Position numbers and translations under genes: made by a program | Assembly: GCF_003336675.1 (NCBI RefSeq) | Contig: NZ_QPII01000005.1 | Location: 196,776-260,775, forward strand | Origin: Billgrantia montanilacus | GTDB taxonomy: Bacteria; Pseudomonadota; Gammaproteobacteria; Pseudomonadales; Halomonadaceae | Direction: 5' to 3' | Length of the DNA: 64,000 bases | Shown: one piece after another, positions 53,133-60,055 of the stretch | Layout: the number at the start of each line of letters is the position of its first letter | Numbering within the stretch: position 1 is the stretch's first letter | Notes under the pieces: model-generated | What the model was told of the DNA's origin: nothing | The model's input: the letters and a program-made list of their open reading frames with translations, nothing else | Databases searched by the model: none

Positions 53133-54149
53133 TCAGTGGAATGTCATATCACGTGCGGCGATTGTTCGTGCCGTCTCTAGAATCTCATCACGCCAGTGGG
53201 GAGGTGACAGTACTTCGACACTGGCCCCCATGCCCATCAGCCACCACAGGGTCTGCTGGTCGTCGGGTACGATCGCTTCCAGCCGCTGCCAGTCACTCTC
53301 GGCGAGCGGCGTCAGCGTCTGGGATTCTGCCAGGGGCGTCTCGGCGAGTAACCAGGCCATCTGGGGCTCGACATGGGCGATCAGTGTCACGTCAACGGGG
53401 CTCTGCCTATAGCCGAAGGCGCCGCGGCGGATGTAGTCGTCTAGCTCGAAGTTGGGTGCCTCCCTCCAGAGGGCGTCACTAATCATGGCGGCTCTGAAGC
53501 GGTGCAGGGCAAACTGACGGATGTCCGTGTAGTCGTTCACCGTGGCTAGCAGATAGGTCACGCTGTGGCGGCTGACCAGCCCCTGGGGGTGCAAGGTGAA
53601 GCGTTTCTCTTCCTCTGCACTGCGCGACAGGTAGCTCACGTCCAGTGCTTTCTGTTCCAGCAGGGCCTGGGTAACGGCCTGCCACACACGCTCTTCCAGC
53701 GGCGCCGGAATCAATGCCTTGCCGTTGGGGATGGCGCGGACTCGCCTCGCCCATAGGCTCAGGCCGTTGCCGGCTAGATCATCGAGTAGCTGCCTGGCAT
53801 CACGAAACTGCGGGGACAGCTGTCCTACCACTACTGGTGGCAGCAATCCTTTCAGATACTCTTCGGCCAGCACTAGGGTGAGGGCGCTGGGCACGTCCAG
53901 GGCCGGAAGGGTGCAATGAAAATCGCGGTCGAAGTACCAGCGGTAGGGCTTTTGGGTGTCGTCGCAGGTGAGCGGGAAGTGTAGGGCTAGTTTGTCGCGC
54001 AGATCGCGCTGCAGGGAGCGGGTGTCGATTTGGAAGCCACGCTCATGAAGCTTCTCGAGTAGCACCGGCGTTGAGATGCGCCCGGGGCTACGCGGGATTA
54101 GCTGCAGCATGGTCAGGTAGCGGAACAGGGTATCGCGGATCTCGGACAT
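53133..54149 (-). CDS. WYL-domain transcriptional regulator
   Basis: A 338-residue regulator with an N-terminal winged helix (LFRYLTMLQLIPRSPGRISTPVLLEKL, then RSLQRDLRDKL as recognition helix) and a central WYL-type ligand domain (LEQKALDVSYLSRSAEEEKRFTLHPQGLV...YLLATV, FALHRF). A C-terminal WCX-like part is present. WYL proteins of this build often control phage defence operons by sensing nucleotides or DNA. It lies 60 bases downstream of the DUF2201-like gene. Its target could be the RM-like operon or its own neighbours; no operator is recognised. Confidence 0.88.
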   Translation of the reverse strand: MSEIRDTLFRYLTMLQLIPRSPGRISTPVLLEKLHERGFQIDTRSLQRDLRDKLALHFPLTCDDTQKPYRWYFDRDFHCTLPALDVPSALTLVLAEEYLKGLLPPVVVGQLSPQFRDARQLLDDLAGNGLSLWARRVRAIPNGKALIPAPLEERVWQAVTQALLEQKALDVSYLSRSAEEEKRFTLHPQGLVSRHSVTYLLATVNDYTDIRQFALHRFRAAMISDALWREAPNFELDDYIRRGAFGYRQSPVDVTLIAHVEPQMAWLLAETPLAESQTLTPLAESDWQRLEAIVPDDQQTLWWLMGMGASVEVLSPPHWRDEILETARTIAARDMTFH

Positions 54150-54208
54150 GGACGGTCCTTGTCGTGAGTGGCCAAGATGGCCTACAGCCTAACCGGATTT
54201 AGGTCCGC

Positions 54209-54847
54209 TCACCAGCAATTGAGCAGCCATGACGCCATCGGTGCGGGTAGTTGCGGACTGCCTAGATATCGCTTTACCAGCTCATGGATGCGCGGTGGCC
54301 AGGAATCGGTGAGGGATTTCGCCGTGGTGCCAGCGGACCAGGGCGTGGCGTCCAGGCTATGTTCGTCATCGAGCAGCGGGTTGCCGGCGAGCCAGGCATA
54401 TACCTCTGGCAACGGCCTTCCCACGCAGGCGGGAAACAGCACCGCTTGCGGCGGCAGGTGCATTCCCAGCATCAGCAGCGCGGCATTGACCTCGTGATCG
54501 CAGGCCAGGTGCCAGCGGCGTAGGTCAGCGTTGGGAGCAGGCTGAAGCCGGAAGTGTCCCGCTGCGCAGTGCCAGACCAGGTGGGCCTGCATGAAGCGGC
54601 GCGTGGTGTCATCAAGGCCAGCACTCCAATTTGGGTTCACCAGGAGCCGAGAGCCATCGGTGGCGGCCGTAGCTACCCCGGAGGGTGCCTCCTCAATGGG
54701 CAACCCTTCGGCCAGCAAGGCTGAGGCGGGCTGCCCAGTTCGCCAATCTCGACGGTCGGCCTCCCATTGCCGAAGTGCCTCGGACCGGTTTTGGCGCGTT
54801 GTGTGCTGATGCCCCGTTGTGTCATTAGGTTTTGTTATCCATGCCAT
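54209..54847 (-). CDS. DUF2201-like putative metallopeptidase-domain protein
   Basis: A 212-residue protein from ATG 54847. The segment HLVWHCAAGHF, then RRWHLACDHEVNAALLMLGM, has the His/Asp/Asn spacing of the N-terminal domain of DUF2201, a putative metallopeptidase usually fused to or followed by a VWA-type domain and paired with a MoxR ATPase. Here the VWA part and the ATPase are both absent, so the gene may be a reduced form. It precedes the WYL regulator on the same strand. Function unknown; confidence in the family is moderate. Confidence 0.6.
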   Translation of the reverse strand: MAWITKPNDTTGHQHTTRQNRSEALRQWEADRRDWRTGQPASALLAEGLPIEEAPSGVATAATDGSRLLVNPNWSAGLDDTTRRFMQAHLVWHCAAGHFRLQPAPNADLRRWHLACDHEVNAALLMLGMHLPPQAVLFPACVGRPLPEVYAWLAGNPLLDDEHSLDATPWSAGTTAKSLTDSWPPRIHELVKRYLGSPQLPAPMASWLLNCW

Positions 54848-55068
54848 GATGACACTGCCCTGTCGTTTGGTGGTGGTCAACAGTGTCGTGTAGTGAAGCG
54901 ACAATTCACGTCGCAAGTTTTGAGCTAGGCCAGGGGGAAGGTCAGAGGCAGTGATTGATGTCGTGCTCAGGACCAGCAGCTCACATTGAAGGTCAAGCCT
55001 GGATGGGCGGTCTCAAGTTTCTGAAGCTGCTGCCGATATCCAAGGGTAGAAAAATTGGAGGTACACTC

Positions 55069-55320
55069 ATGGGTTGGATATTAGGCATCGTCGCGGTCTT
55101 CGTCGTCTTTTTCGTTTGGGTGATTCTAAGGGGAATTGGTCGTGCTTCTTCAGCTGGAGATTCCCCGGGCGTGGGGACGGTGTTGGCAGTTCTTGTGTTT
55201 GGGGGTGTTGGCTTCGCGGCAATGACCTATCTTACTGATAGTACTGGCTGGGCTGTATTTGGGGCCATCGTCGGTGGGCTAACGGTACTATTCCTTCAAC
55301 AGGATTCGCCTACCACGTAG
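55069..55320 (+). CDS. Small three-helix membrane protein
   Basis: An 83-residue protein starting MGWILGIVAVFVVFFVWVIL from ATG 55069, eight bases after GGAGG. Two further hydrophobic stretches (VLAVLVFGGVGFAAMTYL and AVFGAIVGGLTVLFL) give three predicted membrane helices. The frame continues upstream to 54955, but that part is a poor fit. Family unknown. It could be immunity-like or structural. Confidence 0.6.
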   Translation: MGWILGIVAVFVVFFVWVILRGIGRASSAGDSPGVGTVLAVLVFGGVGFAAMTYLTDSTGWAVFGAIVGGLTVLFLQQDSPTT

Positions 55321-55468
55321 CAGCCTGAAGTGGAGGCACCTGTGACCGCCCATTCTTTGTCACGATGACACGGATAGCCGGTCAGAAACGGTTGATCAAT
55401 ATGGGCTGGATGCGGAAATCACGAGGATTTTTCGCGCTGCTGTTACAGCGTACTAACTCAAAGCTTGA

Positions 55469-55545
55469 TGATGAAGTCAGCCCGCTCCTGCATCATCGCC
55501 CGTCGCTTTTCGAAAAGGTCACCGCGCCGGTAGGCTGCCTCCACC
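55469..55545 (-). pseudogene. Integrase fragment 3 (3' end) fused to IstB remnant
   Basis: Seventy-seven bases match the integrase 3' end at 57317-57393 (roughly 87 percent by eye), encoding VEAAYRRGDLFEKRRAMMQE with the active-site tyrosine region. It joins directly in frame to the IstB fragment on its right. Confidence 0.85.
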
Positions 55546-55933
55546 AGGGCGATGCCGTTGGCGGCCGCCAAATGGCTCTTCCCCCCGCGAGGAGGACCGA
55601 ACTGGATCAGGTTGGCGCCCTCGTCGAGCCAGCGGTCGCCGCTGATCAACGCCATCACCTGGGCCTGGGAGACCATCGGCACCACCGTGAAGTCGAAGCT
55701 GCCGAGGGTCTTGCCCGGCGGCAGGCGGGCATCGGTCAAGTGGCGCTCGAGCCGGCGCCGGGCCCGCTCGGTGAGTTCGTGTTCGGCGAGGGGGCCAGTA
55801 GCCTCGCCGCCGGCCAGCCCTCCTGATCGGCTTGGACGGCGAATTGTGGCCAGATGGCCTTGAGGGTGGGCAGGCGCAGGTCGTTGAGCATCAGGGTGAG
55901 CCGCGTGGCATCGGTTATCGTGGAAGCACTCAT
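55546..55933 (-). pseudogene. istB: IS21-family istB, frameshifted and truncated
   Basis: The N-terminus (MSASTITDATRLTLMLNDLR, then LKAIWPQFAVQADQEGWPAA) and the Walker A region (FGPPRGGKSHLAAA) are in different frames, with a frameshift near 55795. The rest after Walker A is missing, replaced by integrase fragment 3. The helper ATPase of an IS21 element, now dead. Confidence 0.85.
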
Positions 55934-56450
55934 GCCATACCTCCGCCCCTCGGGCGGTCCATCAGCGCGTCATAGATCCCCAGCGACTCCAGTCGCACCT
56001 CGACGTGGGGGAACTCGGCTGGGGCGGGAGCGAAGCCCTCCCGCAGAACGTCGAGTTGCTGCAACTCGCCGGCCTCGAGCAGCACCTTCAGGTGCTGAGC
56101 GAGTGCCGCTTCACAGCCCCACTCGTGGGCCAGTGCCAGCAGGCCGACCATGCAGCGACTGGCCAAGCGGGCGTTCCGCTCGGCGAGCAAGGCGTCGAAG
56201 GTGCGTCGATAGGCCTCCCGCGGGAACAGCTGGTCACGGTAGACCAGGTGCAACAACGCCATCGGCTTGCGCCGCAGGGCATGAATGACGTGATGGTAGT
56301 TCACCACATGGCCATGCCGGTCGCCGCCCTAGGCACGCCCGCGGGTCAGGGTCAACAACGAACTGCCACCGACGAACACCTCCAGGCGATCGTCATGCAG
56401 GTGCACTCGCAGCTGATGGCCAATCAGCCGGGACACTACAGTTAGGAATA
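55930..56450 (-). pseudogene. istA: IS21-family istA, 3' part with internal stop
   Basis: The frame 55930-56307 encodes the C-terminal part of IstA (HALRRKPMALLHLVYRDQLF, LAHEWGCEAALAQHL) and overlaps the istB start by four bases, as in intact IS21. Upstream the frame continues after a TAG (near 56328) into SRLIGHQLRVHLHDDRLEVF. The 5' half of istA is missing. Confidence 0.8.
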
Positions 56451-56722
56451 TCTCGCCCGTATCGCTCTGGATACAGGCTGGAGCCATAAAGATTATCGCG
56501 GCTTGGCCGATAGATAAGAGTGGTCTAGGATTTTATCCTTGTCACTTTTGGAATAAGAGATGCATGATATAATGTAAGAAGAATTCTTGGTCGATGATAT
56601 GCAGGTTGAATCTTGGTTTAAGGAGTTTCTATTTTTTGTAATTCTTATCTGGTGCTGACTCCTTAGTATTGATGTGGCAATACGTGGGCGATAGGTTTAA
56701 CTAGGAAAATGAGGGTGGAAGA
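56451..56722. other. AT-rich intergenic stretch
   Basis: About 270 bases of AT-rich DNA between the IS21 remnant and the Cys-rich gene. No gene is seen; it probably contains the promoter of the next gene. Confidence 0.5.
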
Positions 56723-57154
56723 GTGAGTTTCTTAAAAAAAGCGAAGGGTGTGTTCAACAGTGCCAAATGTAAAGTTGGAATGCATGGCGGAACATTCGTA
56801 AGGATTGATGGTAAGCCTGAATGTTACTTCCATAAAACATGCCCGGATTGCAAGGAGAGCATAGTAAAAAACAAGCATAAGTATGGGGATGGAGTTTATC
56901 CAAGAGAAAGGGAATGTTTGAAAAGATCAACCTGTGTTTACTGTGATCATATCGTGGAAAAAGTGATGCATCAGTATACTAAGAGCAGGGTAGGCGTTAA
57001 ATGCAACATAATTGAACGTTGTGTTCGATGTGGTAGTGAGCGAGAAAAGGGAGGCAAAGAGCACATCTGGGGTGATTGGAGTGTAACCTCTCCGGGGCAC
57101 TCATCTCGTGCTTGTGCACAATGCGGGGAGCAGCAACACAAACGACAAAGCTAG
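56723..57154 (+). CDS. Cys-rich multi-zinc-ribbon unknown protein
   Basis: A 143-residue AT-rich protein from a GTG start. At least three CxxC pairs are visible: CPDC (about 40), CVYC (about 72), CVRC (about 101) and CAQC (about 133). The repeated pattern of ribbons separated by Lys-rich loops and HxY/HxW ends (KHKYGDG, HQYTK, HIWGDW) suggests three tandem small zinc ribbons. No family recognised. The role could be nucleic-acid or protein binding. It is convergent with the integrase. Confidence 0.6.
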   Translation: MSFLKKAKGVFNSAKCKVGMHGGTFVRIDGKPECYFHKTCPDCKESIVKNKHKYGDGVYPRERECLKRSTCVYCDHIVEKVMHQYTKSRVGVKCNIIERCVRCGSEREKGGKEHIWGDWSVTSPGHSSRACAQCGEQQHKRQS

Positions 57155-57272
57155 GTATGCGGGGCCAGTCACCATGTAAATTGATGACTGGCTTAATTTA
57201 GTTTTGTGCGTGGTATTATATTGAAAATTTCTATCTAAAAAATTTTAAGAGTAATAGCCTGTTGCTCCACCA

Positions 57273-58502
57273 TTAGAATTTCCTATGTATGGAAGGTATG
57301 CGAGAAGTGTGTACAGTGATGAAGTCAGCCCACTCCTGCATCATCGCTCGCCGCTTCTCGAACAGATCGCCACGCCGGTAGGCAGCCTCCACCTTGTTCT
57401 CGATGGTGTGAGCCAGGGCCATTTCGGCCACGTCGCGGGGGTAGCTGGTGACCTCGCCGGTCCAGTCGCGAAAGCTCGAGCGGAAGCCGTGGGGCACGAA
57501 GTCACCACGCTCGCCGTCCAGGCCATAGCCCATGCCGCGCATCAGCTGCAGCATGGCCATGTTGGAGAGGGGGCGTCCATAGCGTGCGCCGGGAAACACA
57601 TAGGAATTGCCCTTCACCCTTGGGAGCTCGCTCAGCAGTTCCACCGCTTGCTGGGGCAGCGGCACACGATGTTCTCGGCGCGCCTTCATCCGGTCTGCTG
57701 GGATCGTCCAGGTCTCATTGTCGAGGTCGATCTCTGGCCACTCTGAGCGAAGAACTTCCGAGGTCCGCGTCGCTGTCAGGATCAGAATCTGCAGTGCCTT
57801 GGAGGAGATGCTGGTATAGCCCTGGAGCTCAGCCATGAAGGCGGCAACCTCCTCGTAAGGCATGGCAGGGTGGTGGGTCACCTTCTTTACTCGGGAAGGC
57901 CTGGCCAGCAGCTTGTCGAGATGGCCACGCCAGCGAGCCGGATTTACGGGGTCTCGGTAGTTATGCGCCGCCGCGTAGTCGAGGACATTCTCGATCCGAC
58001 CTTGAACCCGCTTGGCCGTTTCGGTCTTGCTGGTCCAGATCGGTGACAGGATCTTCTGGACGTCCTGGGTGGTGACCTCATCGACAGGCTTGCTCCCGAT
58101 GACTGGCCGAGCGTAAGCCTTCAAAGTGCTGACCCATTGCCGGGCATGCTTGGCGTTTCGCCAGCTGCGGCGGTGGGACATGATGTACCGGGCGGCGCAG
58201 CTAGTGAAGGTGGGCGTTGCTTCGTCACTTTGGTCTTCCGCAATGTCGACTTCAATGGGATCGATTCCGCTTTTAACGAGCTTGCGGTTCTCGGATGCTC
58301 TTTCTCGGGCTTCCGCGAGGGACGTTTCTGGGAAGCTTCCCAGGCCCATGTAGCGCTGCTTGCCCTGTAGCTTGAAGCGGTAGATCCAGCTCACCGACCC
58401 ACCGGCGGTGATCTGGAGGTACAGCCCCTGGCCATCGCCGGTCATGCCTTTCTTGCTTTCCTTCGCGAGCTTCTGTACCGCCTTGCTGGTGAGCTTGCCC
58501 AT
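57273..58502 (-). CDS. int: P4-type tyrosine integrase of the island
   Basis: A 409-residue tyrosine recombinase from ATG 58502 (AGGGA six bases upstream); the frame extends to 58571, but that lies over the arm-site repeat. The N-terminal DUF4102-type domain starts MGKLTSKAVQKL and contains GLYLQITAGGSVSWIYRF. Catalytic residues: Arg in LTATRTSEVLRSEW, HxxR in PHGFRSSFRDW, His in LAHTIENKVE and the nucleophile Tyr in EAAYRRGD. It reads away from the right end, 190 bases from attR. It should integrate into and excise from tRNA-Ser(GGA). Three broken partial copies exist in the island. Confidence 0.95.
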   Translation of the reverse strand: MGKLTSKAVQKLAKESKKGMTGDGQGLYLQITAGGSVSWIYRFKLQGKQRYMGLGSFPETSLAEARERASENRKLVKSGIDPIEVDIAEDQSDEATPTFTSCAARYIMSHRRSWRNAKHARQWVSTLKAYARPVIGSKPVDEVTTQDVQKILSPIWTSKTETAKRVQGRIENVLDYAAAHNYRDPVNPARWRGHLDKLLARPSRVKKVTHHPAMPYEEVAAFMAELQGYTSISSKALQILILTATRTSEVLRSEWPEIDLDNETWTIPADRMKARREHRVPLPQQAVELLSELPRVKGNSYVFPGARYGRPLSNMAMLQLMRGMGYGLDGERGDFVPHGFRSSFRDWTGEVTSYPRDVAEMALAHTIENKVEAAYRRGDLFEKRRAMMQEWADFITVHTSRIPSIHRKF

Positions 58503-58551
58503 GAGTGTCCCTGTTGCGCCGCTGCTTGATGCCATGCAGCCTACCACAACC

Positions 58552-58573
58552 TGACCCACACTTTGACCCACAC
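58552..58573 (+). promoter_or_regulatory. Putative integrase arm-type sites, right end
   Basis: Two tandem TGACCCACAC repeats separated by TT, identical to 24529-24550, just upstream of the integrase start. An inverted partial copy (GTGGGTCA, 58654-58661) lies between them and attR. The position suggests the integrase may also repress its own gene. Confidence 0.6.
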
Positions 58574-58693
58574 ATTGGTCCAGGGTTTATCAGGACTGCA
58601 TAAGGCAGTACTGGACAAGAAGGAATTAAAAACTATTTAATATCAATTGTTTGTGGGTCATCTTTGTATCGCATCGGATAACCAGTATACGGA

Positions 58694-58748
58694 CTCCCCC
58701 TCCGCCACGAATATCGATTAAGCCGCTGATTTCAGCGGCTTTTTCTTT
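58694..58748 (+). repeat. Island right attachment site (attR)
   Basis: The second copy of the 55-base attachment repeat, containing the tRNA-Ser 3' end including CCA and the tRNA terminator hairpin, but with no tRNA body. The DNA to its right (58749-58830) also resembles, with decay, the DNA just inside the left end. Confidence 0.9.
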
Positions 58749-58827
58749 TTCCAGCTTATGGTGGCCATACTTTAACCGACACCTATGAAGAGGCTTTCTC
58801 TGGCATCACAGGATGCTGTTGGATAGG

Positions 58828-59025
58828 TTACTTTTTTCTCTTCATGAAAGGGAATATTTTACCCATTGTATCAGCGAGCACTTGATCGAGCGGCTTATGA
58901 TCCAGGCTCACAGCGGCTCGCGCTGCGGTATATGTCCCTTTGTATTCCTGAGCTATTTCGCTATCGGTCATGCTATCAGGTAGCTGCTCCTTTTCCCTGA
59001 TTGCGTCGATTACGGCCTTGTCCAT
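58828..59025 (-). CDS. Small unknown cytoplasmic protein
   Basis: A 65-residue protein from ATG 59025, with GGAGGG six bases upstream; an alternative ATG at 59037 adds four residues and the frame extends to 59115. It is acidic and helical (DKAVIDAIREKEQLPDSMTDSEIAQEYKG is one long charged region) with a basic C-terminal tail. No motif recognised. Codon use is intermediate. It is divergent from the pirin-like gene and lies just outside attR. Confidence 0.6.
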   Translation of the reverse strand: MDKAVIDAIREKEQLPDSMTDSEIAQEYKGTYTAARAAVSLDHKPLDQVLADTMGKIFPFMKRKK

Positions 59026-59135
59026 GTCGCCCTCCATTGAAGCCCCTTGCTGTGAAGCATAGTGCAGAATCGCCCTGGCCATGCGCTTTGCGAGGTACCA
59101 CACTGGAGGCAGCATGCCGCCATCAGGGAGGTCAG

Positions 59136-59999
59136 ATGAAACGTCGTTCCGTAGCCTCGGTTCATCCCGCCTATCGCGACGATATCGGTGACCTGCAGAC
59201 TCGCCGGCCCTTGCCGGGGCCGGGCGTGCCGCAGGTCGACCCGTTCCTGTTTCTCAATCACCACGGCCCGCAGGTCTATGCGCCCTACAATGCCGGGCTG
59301 CCGTTCGGACCGCATCCGCACCGTGGCTTCGAGACGGTGACCTTCATTCTCGAGGGCAGCCTGGCGCACCATGATTCCAGCGGTCATGCGAGCGTGATCG
59401 AGGCCGGCGGCGTCCAGTGGATGACCGCGGGCTCGGGGCTCGTGCACGCCGAGATATCGCCGCCAGAGTTCAAGCAGCGGGGCGGTGCGCTCGAAATCCT
59501 GCAGCTGTGGGTCAACCTGCCTTCGCGCCTGAAGATGGTGGCGCCGCACTATGTGGGGCTGCAGCGGGAGGACATACCCGCCGTAACTCTCGACGAGGGA
59601 CGTGTGTCACTCGAGCTCATCGCGGGGGAGCATGCTGGCGAAACCGGGCCGGTCGAATCGTTGACGGGAGTATTCATGTCGGTGGTTCGTCTTGCCGCCG
59701 GTGGTCGGGCTGAACTGCCGGCGCCGTCAGGGCGTAACGTGTTTCTTTATGCGGTTTCCGGGCAGGCACGTGTGGCAGGCGACCGCGTGGAACCCTGGCA
59801 TCTGATTGAGATGAACGACGATGGAGATACCCTTGTCCTCGAGGCCGAGACACGGTGCTGCCATCTCTTCGGGTATGCCGAGCCCATCGGCGAGCCGGTC
59901 GTTTCCCATGGCCCTTTCGTCATGAACACGCAGGAAGAGATCGCTCAGGCGGTGAGTGACTATCAGGCCGGAAAGTTCGGCTCGGGGCTTTCGCTGTGA
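59136..59999 (+). CDS. Pirin-family protein
   Basis: A 287-residue double-cupin protein. The pirin signatures are present: LPFGPHPHRGFETVTFI with the metal-binding histidines, LVHAEISPPEF and the QLWVNLP segment. Start ATG 59136 has GGGAGG five bases upstream. Pirins act as metal-dependent oxidoreductases (quercetinase-like) or as regulators; which applies here is unknown. The C-terminal half has lost some cupin residues, as is normal. It stands alone between divergent and convergent neighbours. Confidence 0.92.
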   Translation: MKRRSVASVHPAYRDDIGDLQTRRPLPGPGVPQVDPFLFLNHHGPQVYAPYNAGLPFGPHPHRGFETVTFILEGSLAHHDSSGHASVIEAGGVQWMTAGSGLVHAEISPPEFKQRGGALEILQLWVNLPSRLKMVAPHYVGLQREDIPAVTLDEGRVSLELIAGEHAGETGPVESLTGVFMSVVRLAAGGRAELPAPSGRNVFLYAVSGQARVAGDRVEPWHLIEMNDDGDTLVLEAETRCCHLFGYAEPIGEPVVSHGPFVMNTQEEIAQAVSDYQAGKFGSGLSL

Positions 60000-60055
60000 G
60001 GGTCGAGGCGCTCGGTATGTCGAGTGCCGACAGGAGAGGGACCTCCGTATAGGTA

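Larger units (their letters stand above)
24461..58748. mobile_element. 34-kb genomic island in tRNA-Ser(GGA)
   Basis: The island is bounded by the 55-base direct repeats and carries its own P4-type integrase at the right end. Inside, base composition and codon use vary widely: GC-rich blocks alternate with AT-rich blocks (about 35800-38600, 42800-44340, 49200-52500, 56450-57300), unlike the even core. Contents are a GTPase/CHAT operon, a recombination module, an AlpA/Gp2-like module, a large restriction-modification-like operon and regulators, plus IS21, IS3 and integrase remnants. No conjugation or virion genes are present, so it is at most mobilisable by others. Confidence 0.9.

Noticed and set aside
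24461-58748. Prophage or conjugative element
   Set aside because: No capsid, tail, terminase, lysis, relaxase or type IV secretion genes are present. Integrase, AlpA and ERF alone do not make a phage.
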